A DNA stretch of 64,000 bases from positions 1 through 64,000 of the forward strand of contig CAZIVR010000003.1 of the NCBI GenBank assembly GCA_964542745.1, written 5' to 3'. Made by a program: the position numbers and the translations under genes. This DNA comes from DATKAB01 sp964542745 (GTDB lineage Bacteria; Eisenbacteria; RBG-16-71-46). Positions 9,913-18,902 of the stretch are shown piece after piece (within the stretch, counting starts at the first letter, position 1; every line of letters starts with the position of its first letter). The notes under the pieces were generated by a model, which saw only the letters and a list, made by a program, of their open reading frames with translations, did not search any database and had not been told where the DNA came from.

Positions 9913-11526
9913 CTAGCGGCGGGAAACCCTGGGAACCGCCGGCGCCCGCGCGGCGGCCGCGGCGCCGGCCGCCCCGGAATCCGCCGCCGCCGCGGCGTTC
10001 GCGGAATCCGCGCCCGCCGGCTCGACCGGCACGAAGATGTAGGTGGGCGCGTTGCGCGCGCCCGCGAGCGGCCGCAGCTTCTCGACCAGCTCCCCCATGT
10101 CGCCCACCAGCCGATAGGAGCCCTCGAGCGAGGTCCACAGCGCGCGCGAGGCGTCGCCGGCCTTCGCGAAGCTGGTGTCGAGAACGATGGTCGGCCTCCC
10201 GGGCCCGGTGCGCAGCGAGTCGAACATGCGCTCGAAGTAGCGGGGGTCGCGGCGCAGCAGGCTGTTCCCGCGGGCGCGGATCACGTCGTCGAGCGGCAGT
10301 ACCGTCATCCCCACGCCCTTGCCGGCCATCGTGGCGTAGTAGCCGTGGTAGGGCATCAGGATCGGACCCGGCAGGTCGTGGAGCCGGGCGATGGTGGCCT
10401 CGTAGGTGGCGCGCCCGCCCGGGCGCGGCAGCAGGGTGCGCATCGGGTAGAGCAGCGGCAGGAACTGCATGGCGAGCACCACGCACATCGCCGCCGGAAG
10501 CGCCGCTCCGGGCGCGGCCGATCCCGCCCCGAGCCGCCGCCCGAGGCGGTGGAGCGCGATCGGGCCCGAAATCGCGAACGCCGCGATGGTCGGCATCAGC
10601 ACGTGGTAGTAGGCGTAGGGGTCGAGCGTGGCGAGCAGCCCGGTGGCCAGGCCCGCGGCCGCGGTCCAGTACCAGATCCACTCGGGCCCCCGCGGCCCCG
10701 AGGCGCGCGGCAGGGCGACCACCATCGCGGTCGGCAGCGCGAGCGCCCCGAACTTTCCGGTCACGACCTCGCCGAGGTAGGTGATCACGCGCCCGCGGCT
10801 GAACTCGGACCACAGGGAGGGCACCTCCTGCGTGTAGAAGCGGAACCACGGTCCGAGCCACGCGGACAGCAGCAGGAACCCGCCGCCCGCCACGGCCAGG
10901 ACGCCGAGGGCGAACGGCGCGAGGCGCCGCCGGTCGTGGAACAGCAGGAAGGCGATCCCGCCGAACGAGAACAGCAGGCCGTGCTGCTTCGCGAAGAACG
11001 CCAGCGCCGTGACCACGCCGCCGAGGAAAGCGCCACGCCCCGTGGCGCTGAAGCGCAGGATCGCGAGGCCGCCGAAGGCGAGGGCCAGCATGACCGGGTC
11101 CGGCCGCACCACGTCGTAGCCGCCGCGCGTGAGGCCGTGCCCCATCAGGAAGATCCCGGCGGCCGCGACCCCCGGCAGGGTGGTTCCCGTCTCGCGCCGG
11201 ACCGAGTAGATCGTGACGCCGACGAACGCCATCGTCGCGATCAGGTCCACCAGCCGGCCCTGCCACAGCGCGGGTCCCAGCAGCTGGATGAGCGGGGCCA
11301 GGAGCAGCGGGTAGAGCGGCATGTAGACGAACGGGATGAAGCGCAACGTGGGCTCCACGTACAGCGGTTTCCCGCTCGCGATCCGGATCGCGTTGTCGAG
11401 CATCATGCCCTCGCCGTTGCCGAGCTCGATCGGGCTGCCGAGCCGGGCGAGGGAGAGCGCGAGGAACGCGGCGATCGAGGCGAGCGACACCGCCCACAGG
11501 CCGAGACGCGCGAGCCGGCCGATCAT
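9913..11526 (-). CDS. GT39-like membrane glycosyltransferase
   Basis: The protein has 537 residues with many predicted transmembrane helices. The ATG at 11526 overlaps the stop of the preceding gtrA-like gene (ATGA), which decides the start. The first periplasmic loop has LGNGEGMMLDNAIRIASGKPLY and FIPFVYMPLYP, the pattern of the PMT/ArnT-type (GT39/GT-C) superfamily that moves sugars from polyprenyl-phosphate donors on the periplasmic side. The C-terminal ~200 residues form a soluble domain ending in an Ala/Pro-rich tail. Its place beside a GtrA-like flippase and a GT87-like protein supports a role in cell-envelope glycosylation. The acceptor is unknown. Confidence 0.82.
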   Translation of the reverse strand: MIGRLARLGLWAVSLASIAAFLALSLARLGSPIELGNGEGMMLDNAIRIASGKPLYVEPTLRFIPFVYMPLYPLLLAPLIQLLGPALWQGRLVDLIATMAFVGVTIYSVRRETGTTLPGVAAAGIFLMGHGLTRGGYDVVRPDPVMLALAFGGLAILRFSATGRGAFLGGVVTALAFFAKQHGLLFSFGGIAFLLFHDRRRLAPFALGVLAVAGGGFLLLSAWLGPWFRFYTQEVPSLWSEFSRGRVITYLGEVVTGKFGALALPTAMVVALPRASGPRGPEWIWYWTAAAGLATGLLATLDPYAYYHVLMPTIAAFAISGPIALHRLGRRLGAGSAAPGAALPAAMCVVLAMQFLPLLYPMRTLLPRPGGRATYEATIARLHDLPGPILMPYHGYYATMAGKGVGMTVLPLDDVIRARGNSLLRRDPRYFERMFDSLRTGPGRPTIVLDTSFAKAGDASRALWTSLEGSYRLVGDMGELVEKLRPLAGARNAPTYIFVPVEPAGADSANAAAAADSGAAGAAAAARAPAVPRVSRR

Positions 11527-11960
11527 CGCGACCGCTCCGCGGCGCCCCGGGGCGCCGCACCCGCCCAGTTCCAGCGGAGGTTCACGCCGAAATTCCACGC
11601 GGTGCCGACCGCGATCGCGATGGCGTTGCCGACCAGGTAGTGGAGCCCGAAGCGCTGGACGCACAGCGTCAGCACGCCGACCGTGATCGCGACCCCGGTC
11701 AGGCAGATGGCCTCGAAGCGGAGGAAGCGCAGCAGGCGGTCGCGGCCGCCGCGCCGCAGGCGGGAGCGGTCCGCGAACGTCCACAGCTCGTTCCACGTGA
11801 AGTTGTTGAGGATCGCCACCTGCGCGGCGAGCACCTTGCCCAGCACCAGCGGCAGCGCGAGCCGCTTCGGATCGTGCAGCAGGTAGAGGGCACCCATGTC
11901 CACGACGATCCCGCTTCCTCCGACGAGGCCGAAGCGCACGAACCGCTCGAGCAGGTTCAC
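11523..11960 (-). CDS. GtrA-like small membrane protein (polyprenyl-phosphate sugar flippase family)
   Basis: The product is 145 residues with four hydrophobic segments and the family's hallmarks FVRFGLVGGSGIVVDMGALYLL and NFTWNELWTFADR. The GTG start overlaps the upstream stop (GTGA) and the stop overlaps the next start (ATGA), so the three glycosylation genes are translationally coupled. GtrA-family proteins are thought to flip undecaprenyl-phosphate-linked sugars across the inner membrane. Here it would supply a lipid-linked sugar donor to the neighbouring GT-C enzymes. The length is typical of the family (120-150 residues). Confidence 0.88.
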   Translation of the reverse strand: MNLLERFVRFGLVGGSGIVVDMGALYLLHDPKRLALPLVLGKVLAAQVAILNNFTWNELWTFADRSRLRRGGRDRLLRFLRFEAICLTGVAITVGVLTLCVQRFGLHYLVGNAIAIAVGTAWNFGVNLRWNWAGAAPRGAAERSR

Positions 11961-13168
11961 GCCGCCGACTCCGCCGGCCGCCCCGGCGCGGCCTGCCCGG
12001 CCGGCGCGCGGCGCAGGCCGGTGAGGAGCATCAGCGCGATCCGCTGCCCCGCGACCAGCGTCACCGCCGCCTCGAAGGCGCGCGGGTCGCGCAGCCTCCG
12101 GAAGTAGGCGACCGGGAAGTAGGCGTAGGTGGTCCACGAGATCGCGACCACGAGCCACGACGCCGCGGGCCATGCCCACCCGGCCACGAAGGGCACCAGC
12201 CACAGCACGAACTGGGGTGAGTAGAACACCGAGAAGCTCACGAAGGCGGTGGTGGCCAGAAGGAACGACCGCATCAGCTCGGCCGGCGTGCGGGGGCGAA
12301 GCGCGGCGGCGGCCAGCGCCCCGGCCGCCTGCAGGGCTATCGGCAGGCGGGGCATGCCGGCTAAAGCGTCCCGCACGCCGGGCCCGGCCACGTAGGCCAG
12401 CGCGTCGAACGTGCTTTCGCCGTTGAGCCAGCGCGCGGCGTGGAACCGGTAGGCGAACATCACGCCCTCCGGGCCCGAAAACGCCAGCGTCGCGAGGTTG
12501 CCGAGCGCGAAGGGGGCGACGTAGACCAGCCCCGCGCGCGCCGCCTCGCCGAACCCCTGACGGCGCCAGACGTAGACCGCGAAGGCCGGCAGCAGGAACA
12601 GCGGATAGCCCTTGAGCGCGGTCACGATCCCGAGCAGGAGCGCGGCGCGCCGCAGCCGGTCGGCCGCCACCGCCTCGACGGCGAAGAGCGTGCCGATCAC
12701 CGCCAGCACGTCGTAGCGATAGAGCGAGAAGTGGAGCGCGGTGGGCGTGAGCCACAGCAGCGCCGCGGGCTTCGGATAGCGCGTGAGCAGGCGGTGGAGC
12801 ACGAAGCACCACAGCGGCAGCATCAGGCTCACCCACACCCACGCGAAGCGGTCGTACCCGGCGGGCACCACCGGCACGGCGTTCGACACCAGCCGGACCG
12901 CGCCGAACAGCAGGTTCGGCAGGAGCGGATACTCGGAAGGCACCTCGCGGTAGAGCGTGCCGCCGCCCGTGACCCACGCGCTCGACAGGAAGTACACGTG
13001 CATGTCGTGCCAGTCGAACAGCGGCCAGCGGCCGAGCACGCTGGCGTGGCGGAAGGCGTCCCAGCGCCACAGCGTCGCGAGCGAGAACGCGGCGCACGCG
13101 GCGGCGGCGAGCGCGGGGAACCGCCGGAGGAACCCGCCGCGACGTGGCCCGGCCGCCGCGTCGTTCAT
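11957..13168 (-). CDS. GT87-like (DUF2029) polytopic glycosyltransferase
   Basis: This 403-residue membrane protein has about ten hydrophobic segments. The early loop reads DWHDMHVYFLSSAWVTGGGTLYREVPSEYPLLPNLL when taken in two parts (DWHDMHVYFLSSAWVTGG, then TLYREVPSEYP), a pattern typical of GT87-type polyprenol-phosphate mannosyltransferases. SLYRYDVLAVIG and TALKGYPLFLLPAF are further family-like stretches. It starts 16 nt after the stop of mqnC and overlaps the gtrA-like gene downstream. Assignment to GT87 rests on topology and short motifs, so the donor and acceptor remain open. Confidence 0.78.
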   Translation of the reverse strand: MNDAAAGPRRGGFLRRFPALAAAACAAFSLATLWRWDAFRHASVLGRWPLFDWHDMHVYFLSSAWVTGGGTLYREVPSEYPLLPNLLFGAVRLVSNAVPVVPAGYDRFAWVWVSLMLPLWCFVLHRLLTRYPKPAALLWLTPTALHFSLYRYDVLAVIGTLFAVEAVAADRLRRAALLLGIVTALKGYPLFLLPAFAVYVWRRQGFGEAARAGLVYVAPFALGNLATLAFSGPEGVMFAYRFHAARWLNGESTFDALAYVAGPGVRDALAGMPRLPIALQAAGALAAAALRPRTPAELMRSFLLATTAFVSFSVFYSPQFVLWLVPFVAGWAWPAASWLVVAISWTTYAYFPVAYFRRLRDPRAFEAAVTLVAGQRIALMLLTGLRRAPAGQAAPGRPAESAA

Positions 13169-13184
13169 GGGCGGCGGTGCGGGA

Positions 13185-14441
13185 TCACCGCGGCATGATC
13201 AGCGAGTCGGAGCTCGGCGCTCCGGCCGGGCGGGCCCGCGGACCGCCGGGCGGGCTCCCCTCTTCCCCTTCGATGTGCTCGGGATATTCCGCGGGCAGCT
13301 CGCGCAGGCTCTCGACGAACAACGGCACGTCGTCGCCGAGGTTCGCCAGGGCCCCGGGCCCCTCCCCGACGCGCACGATCTCGTACAGCGTGGTGCGCTG
13401 GGCGGGCGTGAAGCCGGCCTCGCGGATCAGCGTCTCGATCTCGGCGACCGTGGTCTTGTTCACGTGGCCCGTGGCGAGGTGGACGTTTTCCTCGAACAGC
13501 GTGCCGCCGAAGTCGTCGGCTCCGAACTGCAGCGACACCTGCCCGGTCTTCTTGCCCTCGCTGAACCACGACGCCTGGATGTGGTCGAAGTTGTCGAGGT
13601 AGAGCCGCGAGGCGGCCAGCACCCGGCAATAGCGCGACGCCCCCGCGATGTGCTTCACCTTCGACTCCATCGGCGTGTTGCCGCGCTTGTAGCTCCACGG
13701 CACGAAGGCGGTGAAGCCCCCGGTTTCGTCCTGCAGCTGCCGCACGTACTCCAGGTGCTCGACGATCTCCTCGTCGGTCTCGACGTGGCCGTACATCATG
13801 GTTGCGGTGGAGCGCATGCCCACGCGGTGCGCCTCGCGGTGAAGGTCGAGCCACGCCTCGGGCCCGCCCTTCTTGATCGAGATCCGCTTCCGCACCCGCG
13901 TCGCCAGGATCTCCGCGCCCCCGCCGGGCAGCGTCTTCTGGCCGGCCTCGAACAGCGCCTCGAGCACGCCCCGGATCGGGAGCCCCGAAACCTCCGCCAT
14001 CTGGTGGATCTCGGGGGCCGAGAAGAAGTGCGGCGTGATCCCCGGGTAGCGCTTCCGCGCCTCGCGCACGATCGCCGGGTAGAAGTCCCAGGGGATCGCG
14101 GGATTGAGCCCGCCCTGCAGGAGCACGGTGGTGGCCCCGAGCTGGTGGGCGCGCTCCATCATCTTCATGACCCCCTCGACGTCGTGCGTGTAGACGTCGG
14201 GTCCGGAATGGCCCGGCTTCCGGTAGAAGGCGCAGAAGTGGCAGTCCACGGTGCAGACGTTCGTGTAGTTGGGGTTGGTGTCGATGACGTAGGTCACGAT
14301 CGAGGGATCGGTCCGGCGCGCGCGCGCCTCGTGCGCCAGCGCCCCGAGCTCGAGGAGCGGGGCCTCCGAAAGCAGGCGGACCCCCTCGGCCGGGCTCAGG
14401 CGCTCGCCGCGGGCAACCTTGGCTTCAATCTGGGACCACAC
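13185..14441 (-). CDS. mqnC: Cyclic dehypoxanthinyl futalosine synthase MqnC (radical SAM)
   Basis: The product has 418 residues. A GTG start at 14441 with GAGGA upstream is the best candidate, because the open frame continues to 16766 without homology. The radical SAM cluster motif CTVDCHFC lies at C63, C67 and C70, preceded by the MqnC-type IDTNPNYTNV and followed by AFYRKPGHSGPDVY. MqnC cyclises dehypoxanthinyl futalosine in the futalosine route to menaquinone, in the cytoplasm. The C-terminal ~30 residues (Pro/Gly/Ala-rich) extend beyond the conserved fold. mqnA and mqnE are elsewhere in the window; here mqnC heads a transcription unit of envelope glycosylation genes. Confidence 0.93.
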   Translation of the reverse strand: MWSQIEAKVARGERLSPAEGVRLLSEAPLLELGALAHEARARRTDPSIVTYVIDTNPNYTNVCTVDCHFCAFYRKPGHSGPDVYTHDVEGVMKMMERAHQLGATTVLLQGGLNPAIPWDFYPAIVREARKRYPGITPHFFSAPEIHQMAEVSGLPIRGVLEALFEAGQKTLPGGGAEILATRVRKRISIKKGGPEAWLDLHREAHRVGMRSTATMMYGHVETDEEIVEHLEYVRQLQDETGGFTAFVPWSYKRGNTPMESKVKHIAGASRYCRVLAASRLYLDNFDHIQASWFSEGKKTGQVSLQFGADDFGGTLFEENVHLATGHVNKTTVAEIETLIREAGFTPAQRTTLYEIVRVGEGPGALANLGDDVPLFVESLRELPAEYPEHIEGEEGSPPGGPRARPAGAPSSDSLIMPR

Positions 14442-14813
14442 GCGTGGAATCCTCGCCGGGTGTGCGATTCGGAACGGAAGCGGGGCGAGGATACACGCGG
14501 GCCGCGCGGAGCGTCGAGGCGGGCGAGCCGGGGCGGGTCTGCCCGTGACGCATCGGGGCGGACCGGCGGCGGGCACGGTCCGGGAGCAACGGCGCGACCG
14601 GCCGCCATTCATTTTCTTGCTGCTTTCGGGGTCGTCCGGGACTAGATTCCCCGGCGGCATCACTCGACCCAGGCGCGGTGCGCCGCAGGGCGTATCGCGC
14701 GCAGGCACGACCGGAGCGCTCGCAGGCGCGCGCGGCGGGGACTTCCCATCGCGGCTGCCCACGACGCGCGCAAGGACGACGCGCCGGTCAGACCTCAGGA
14801 TGAGGTGTCCCCC
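14442..14813. other. Divergent intergenic region between mqnC and secreted MBL gene
   Basis: These 372 bases hold no convincing gene. A possible plus-strand -10 element TAGATT lies at 14643-14648, in a locally AT-richer stretch that follows TTTTCTTGCTGCTTTC. On the minus strand a TATCCT about 45 bases upstream of mqnC could be a -10 element. Both are weak matches. Confidence 0.4.
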
Positions 14814-16994
14814 ATGCCTCTCTCGGCCCCCCCGCTGTCCGGTTCCCTGCGTCGCGCCTTCGCGGCCGCGCTGCTCGCCCTCCTGCTCCCCGCCGCCGCG
14901 CTCGCCCAGGCCAACGGCAAGCTGCAGATCCACCACATCAAGGTCGGGCAGGGCGACGGCATCCTGCTGATCAGCCCGCTCGGGCAGAAGGCGCTGTTCG
15001 ACGACGGCGTCTACACCAACTGCACCGAGATCAAGAACTACATCTCGGGCCTCGGCATCACCTCGATCGACTACCACTTCACCAGCCACTACCACGCCGA
15101 CCACATCGGCTGCATCGACGACCTCGCCGCGATCGGCATCACGATCGGCACGGCGGGCTACGACCGCGGCTACTCCTATTCGAGCGCCACGTACACGACG
15201 TACGTGAACACGCTCGGCGCCAAGCGGCAGACCATCGCCAAGGACCAGGTGATCACGCTCGACGCGGGCGCGGCGAACCCCGTGTACCTCAAGTGCGTGA
15301 ACCTGAACGGAGCGGGCGTGTACTCGCCGACCGGCAGCGACGAGAACGCCAAGAGCGTGGTGATGAAGGTGAGCTACGGCGCCTTCGACGAGGTGATCGC
15401 GGGCGACCTCACCGGCGACGCCGCGAGCGGCAACGACGTCGAGACCACGGTGGGCCCGCAGGTCGGCGACGTCGAGGTCTACAAGGTGCACCACCACGGC
15501 TCGCGCTATTCGAGCAACGCCAACTTCCTCGCCGCGACCTCGCCCGAGGTGGCGATCATCCAGTGCGGCAACGGCAACACCTACGGCCATCCGACCGTGG
15601 ACGCGCTCAACCGCATGCACGCCCAGGGCATCAAGACCTACTGGACCGAGACCGGCGCGGGCGCCACCCCGAACCCGACCTACGACACCGTGGCGAACGG
15701 AACGATCGTGGTGCAGGCCGACCCCGGCGCGACGCAGGGCTACACGGTGAGCGGGCCGGGCTTCTCGCACAGCTACACGAACGGCGGCTCGCCGCCCCCG
15801 CCGCCGCCCATCCACACCACCGAGTACCCCTCGAGCCTCACCATGCTCAAGGGCTCGCTCGCGACCGGCGACGTCACGCGGCTGCAGGTGTCGGACGACT
15901 CGCGCATCGGGGTCTCCGCCGGCGTGTCGGGAAGCCAGTACTACACCGACTGGTACGCCTCGGTGTTCCTGCTCCACCCGCCGCTCAACCTGACGGTGAC
16001 CTGCGAGACCAGCTTCACCGTGTCGCGCACCCAGACCCTGTACGCCTGGAACTGGTCCACGTCCGCATGGGACCAGGTGAACAGCGCCACGGTCTCCACC
16101 ACCGACGTCACCAAGACCTGGACGCCGGCCTCCGTGGCCAGCTACGTGGGCCCGTCGCGCGAGGTGCGGTTCCGCGTGAAGGGCAACAACCGCAACTCCA
16201 CCTACACGAGCCGCGGCGACTTCATGAAGTTCGAGTACGACTACACCTCGGGCACCGCGCCGATGATGGCGGCGGACCGTCCCCGCGGCACGGACGCGGC
16301 GCCGGCCTCGCTGGACCTGGCGCACGAGGGGCACGCGCACGCCGCGCTCGCGCTGGCCGGGGCGCCCGGCAGCGACGCCTCGCACCTCGACCGCGAGCGC
16401 GAAGCGGCGCAGAACCCGCAGGCCGCGCTGCGCCGCCTGCAGGCCGCGCCGTCGGGCCAGGGCGCGAGCCTGCGCTGGACGGTGGGCGCCAACGACCACG
16501 TGGACGGCTTCAACATCTATCGCGAGGGCCCGGATCGCATGCTGGTCTTCGCGGGCAACGAGGCCGGGCTCGAGCTGGTCGGCGACGAGGTGGAGTTCCG
16601 CTTCGACGACGCGGCCAGCGCCGCGGACGCCACCTACTGGCTGGGCGTGCGCTCGTGCTCGGGCCCGGAGGCGCTGGTCGGCCCGATCCGGGTGGAGGCG
16701 GCCGGCGGAACGGCGGCGGAGCTGGCGCTGCGCGTCGCGCCGAACCCGGCCGCGGGCGGCACCCACTTCGAGTTCGCGCTCGACCGCGAGGCCGACGTGA
16801 CGCTCGAGGTGTTCGACCTGCAGGGCCGCCGGGTGGCGACCCCGGTGGCGGGACGGCTGCCGGCCGGTCCGGTGCGCGCCGGCTGGAACCTTCGGCGCGA
16901 CGACGGCGGCGTGGCCGAGCCCGGGCTCTATTTCGCCCGGCTCCAGACGCTCGGCCGCACGCTCATCAGCCGGGTGACGGTGGCGGGCCGCTAG
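14814..16994 (+). CDS. Secreted ComEC-like metallo-beta-lactamase-fold protein with sorting-like C-terminal domain
   Basis: This 726-residue protein uses an ATG start eight bases after AGGATGAGG; a GTG nine bases earlier is less well placed. A clear signal peptide ends at AALAQA. The N-terminal ~300 residues are a metallo-beta-lactamase fold of the ComEC/Rec2 subgroup: QGDGILL, the metal motif HYHADH near residues 93-98, a later GDLTGD and KVHHHGS. A Pro-rich linker (~330), a jelly-roll-like domain (~340-480), an Fn3-like segment (~540-640, FNIYREGP) and a FlgD-like domain at the end (APNPAAGG, VFDLQGRRV, PGLYFARLQ) follow. ComEC-type domains degrade DNA or other phosphodiesters, so an extracellular nuclease is possible, but this is inference. 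Confidence 0.88.
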   Translation: MPLSAPPLSGSLRRAFAAALLALLLPAAALAQANGKLQIHHIKVGQGDGILLISPLGQKALFDDGVYTNCTEIKNYISGLGITSIDYHFTSHYHADHIGCIDDLAAIGITIGTAGYDRGYSYSSATYTTYVNTLGAKRQTIAKDQVITLDAGAANPVYLKCVNLNGAGVYSPTGSDENAKSVVMKVSYGAFDEVIAGDLTGDAASGNDVETTVGPQVGDVEVYKVHHHGSRYSSNANFLAATSPEVAIIQCGNGNTYGHPTVDALNRMHAQGIKTYWTETGAGATPNPTYDTVANGTIVVQADPGATQGYTVSGPGFSHSYTNGGSPPPPPPIHTTEYPSSLTMLKGSLATGDVTRLQVSDDSRIGVSAGVSGSQYYTDWYASVFLLHPPLNLTVTCETSFTVSRTQTLYAWNWSTSAWDQVNSATVSTTDVTKTWTPASVASYVGPSREVRFRVKGNNRNSTYTSRGDFMKFEYDYTSGTAPMMAADRPRGTDAAPASLDLAHEGHAHAALALAGAPGSDASHLDREREAAQNPQAALRRLQAAPSGQGASLRWTVGANDHVDGFNIYREGPDRMLVFAGNEAGLELVGDEVEFRFDDAASAADATYWLGVRSCSGPEALVGPIRVEAAGGTAAELALRVAPNPAAGGTHFEFALDREADVTLEVFDLQGRRVATPVAGRLPAGPVRAGWNLRRDDGGVAEPGLYFARLQTLGRTLISRVTVAGR

Positions 16995-17024
16995 GGTCCG
17001 CGGTGGGCGTCAAGAAAATCCGGG

Positions 17025-17054
17025 GCGGCCCGCGCGTGCGAACGCGCGGGCCGC
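17025..17054 (+). terminator. Hairpin terminator after secreted MBL gene
   Basis: A perfect 13-bp stem (GCGGCCCGCGCGT and its complement) closes a GCGA tetraloop, 30 bases after the stop codon at 16994. No T tract follows, as is common in GC-rich genomes. Confidence 0.7.
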
Positions 17055-17070
17055 ATCCGTCCGGGCACCC

Positions 17071-17145
17071 CTGTGGAAGTGCCCGAAGTGCGGTCACCGC
17101 TTCGTCACCCGCAACCCCTGGCACCGCTGCGCGCGCATGAGGTGA
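17071..17145 (+). pseudogene. Fragment resembling the N-terminal zinc knuckle of DUF5655-type proteins
   Basis: An open stretch of 24 codons encodes WKCPKCGHRFVTRNPWHRC and then stops at TGA. This looks like the first residues of a family whose members begin with a CPKCG-type knuckle and normally continue for over 100 residues (remembered family, not searched). There is no ATG or GTG in frame; only CTG precedes it. It is best read as a decayed remnant, or less likely a tiny zinc-finger peptide. The -35 element of the next gene overlaps its stop. Confidence 0.35.
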
Positions 17146-17170
17146 CGCCCGGGACCGCGCCGCCTAGACT
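17142..17170 (+). promoter_or_regulatory. Putative sigma70-type promoter of GT39-like gene
   Basis: GTGACG at 17142-17147 and TAGACT at 17165-17170 are separated by exactly 17 bases and lie 100 bases upstream of the start at 17270. Each box matches consensus at four of six positions. Confidence 0.4.
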
Positions 17171-17269
17171 GCGGCCGCCGTCCTGCCGATCACCTGTGCG
17201 CCACGCCCGGAGCGCGCCCGGACCTTCCGGGGTCCCGCGCCCCGTCCCACGCGAGGAACGCGCCCGACC

Positions 17270-18850
17270 ATGATTCCCGACGAAACCGGCCACCCCCCGC
17301 GCGCCGCGCGCTGGACGCGGTTCGAGTGGCTGGCGGTCGGGGCGTGCGTGGCGCTCGGCGCGCTGCGGCTCTGGACGCCGTTCACCTGGGACCAGGCGAT
17401 GTTCGCGATGGGCGGCGAGCGCGTGCTCGATGGCGGCCTCCTCTACCGCGACTACTGGGACACCAAGCAACCCGGCATCTTCTGGTTCTTCGCGGCCGGG
17501 ATGCGCCTGTTCGGCGCCTCGGAGGCCGGGCCCCACGCCCTCGAGGTTGCGTGGTTCGCGGCCTTCGCGGCCGCCCTCGTCGCGCTGGCCCGGCGCTTCT
17601 TCCAGCACCGCTGGGGCGCCGGCCTCGCCGCGCTGATCGTCACCGGCTTCTACTGGGCCGTCACCGAGGACTGGCACCAGACGCAGCCCGAGGGGCTGGT
17701 CGCCATCCCGATGTTCGTGAGCGTCGCACTGGCGCTCGACGCCTCGCGCCGCGAGCGCGGCGCGTTCCCGCGCTGGCTCGTGGCGGGTCTCGCGGCTGGC
17801 GTGATCGGCGCGTTCAAGCTCCTGCTGGTGGCGATCCCGGCCGTGTGCTGGCTCGCGAGCCTCGCCCGCCGCGCGCGCGATCCGCGCCCCGGCGCCGCGC
17901 GCGATCTCGCGGTGGGCGTTGCGGGGCTCGCGCTCGGCCTCGCGCTTCCGCTCGCGGCCACCGCCGGCGCGCTCGCCGCGCAGGGGGTTTGGGCGGAAGC
18001 GTGGCGGGCGTGGGTGGTGTTCCCGCGCGAGGTGGGCGAGCGCATCGAAGGGCTCCCGCTCCGCGCGTTGCGCGAAACGTTCACCTGGTGCCTCGAGCGC
18101 TGGACCCCGCTGCTCCCGCTCGCGGCGGTCGGCGCGTGGACCGGGCTCCGCGGCCGCAACGCGGCGCTCGTCGCCCAGCTCCTGCTGTGGCTCGCCGCCT
18201 GCGCCCCGATCGTGCTGGTGCAGCGCTTCTCGGGCTGGGAGTACCACGCGTGGCTCGCGTTGGTGCCGCTCGGCCTGCTGGCCGCGCTCGGCGCGGACGC
18301 GCTCGCGGGCCCGCTGTCGGCGCTCCGTCCGCCGCAGGGCCCGCGCGAGCGGCGCTGGCTGCTGGCCGGGGCGCTCACGCTGCTCTTCGCGCAGCCGGTG
18401 GCGCTCGTCGCGCTCCAGGCCGCGCTGCTCGCGAAAGACCGCTTCGCCACCACTCCGGCGCTGCGCGAGCGCCACCTGGTGCGCGCCAGCCGCGGCGGCG
18501 CGTACCTGCGCTTCGGAAGCGAAGGAGCGTTCCTGCGTGAGGCGGGCGCGCGGCCGGGCCCGATCTACGTGATCGGCAACCCGCTCGTGTACTGGCGCTC
18601 CGGCCGCCGGCAGGCGGTGCCGCGCACCGGGGGGATCCTCACGGAGTTCACGGTGGCGCGCGAGTGGCGGGAGATCGTCGCCGCGCTCGACTCGTCGGCC
18701 ACGCCCTACGTGTTCGTGGAGCCGCACGAAGCGGGGATCCTCGACACGCTGGGCCCCGAGGGGGCGCCGATGCGTGAAGCCCTCGCCACGCGCTATCGCG
18801 AAATCCGCCGCAGCGACTACGGCACTTGGTACGAGCGGGTGGAACGCTAG
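17270..18850 (+). CDS. GT39-like membrane glycosyltransferase
   Basis: The 526-residue polytopic protein starts with a short cytoplasmic tail and then a helix and a first periplasmic loop with TWDQAMFAMGGERVLDGG, YRDYWDTKQPGIFWFF and VTEDWHQTQPEGL. This acidic/aromatic pattern is that of PMT/ArnT-like GT-C enzymes acting on polyprenyl-phosphate sugars in the periplasm. About ten to twelve helices are followed by a soluble C-terminal domain (~400-526). It is monocistronic, with its own likely promoter and a hairpin terminator. It resembles the GT39-like gene at 9913 in fold class but is clearly divergent. Confidence 0.82.
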   Translation: MIPDETGHPPRAARWTRFEWLAVGACVALGALRLWTPFTWDQAMFAMGGERVLDGGLLYRDYWDTKQPGIFWFFAAGMRLFGASEAGPHALEVAWFAAFAAALVALARRFFQHRWGAGLAALIVTGFYWAVTEDWHQTQPEGLVAIPMFVSVALALDASRRERGAFPRWLVAGLAAGVIGAFKLLLVAIPAVCWLASLARRARDPRPGAARDLAVGVAGLALGLALPLAATAGALAAQGVWAEAWRAWVVFPREVGERIEGLPLRALRETFTWCLERWTPLLPLAAVGAWTGLRGRNAALVAQLLLWLAACAPIVLVQRFSGWEYHAWLALVPLGLLAALGADALAGPLSALRPPQGPRERRWLLAGALTLLFAQPVALVALQAALLAKDRFATTPALRERHLVRASRGGAYLRFGSEGAFLREAGARPGPIYVIGNPLVYWRSGRRQAVPRTGGILTEFTVAREWREIVAALDSSATPYVFVEPHEAGILDTLGPEGAPMREALATRYREIRRSDYGTWYERVER

Positions 18851-18886
18851 AGAGGCCCCGGCGGCGGGAACCGCGCGGGGCCTCTC
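18850..18886. terminator. Bidirectional hairpin terminator between convergent genes
   Basis: An 11-bp perfect stem (GAGAGGCCCCG with its complement), extended internally by GCGG/CCGC, sits between the stop of the GT39-like gene and the stop of the M13 peptidase gene. It can serve both strands. Confidence 0.75.
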
Positions 18887-18902
18887 GTGCAGCATCGAGG
18901 AC

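Noticed and set aside
14442..16766. N-terminal extension of mqnC by ~775 codons
   Set aside because: It is antisense to the secreted MBL gene and has no homology; the MqnC fold begins at the GTG at 14441.
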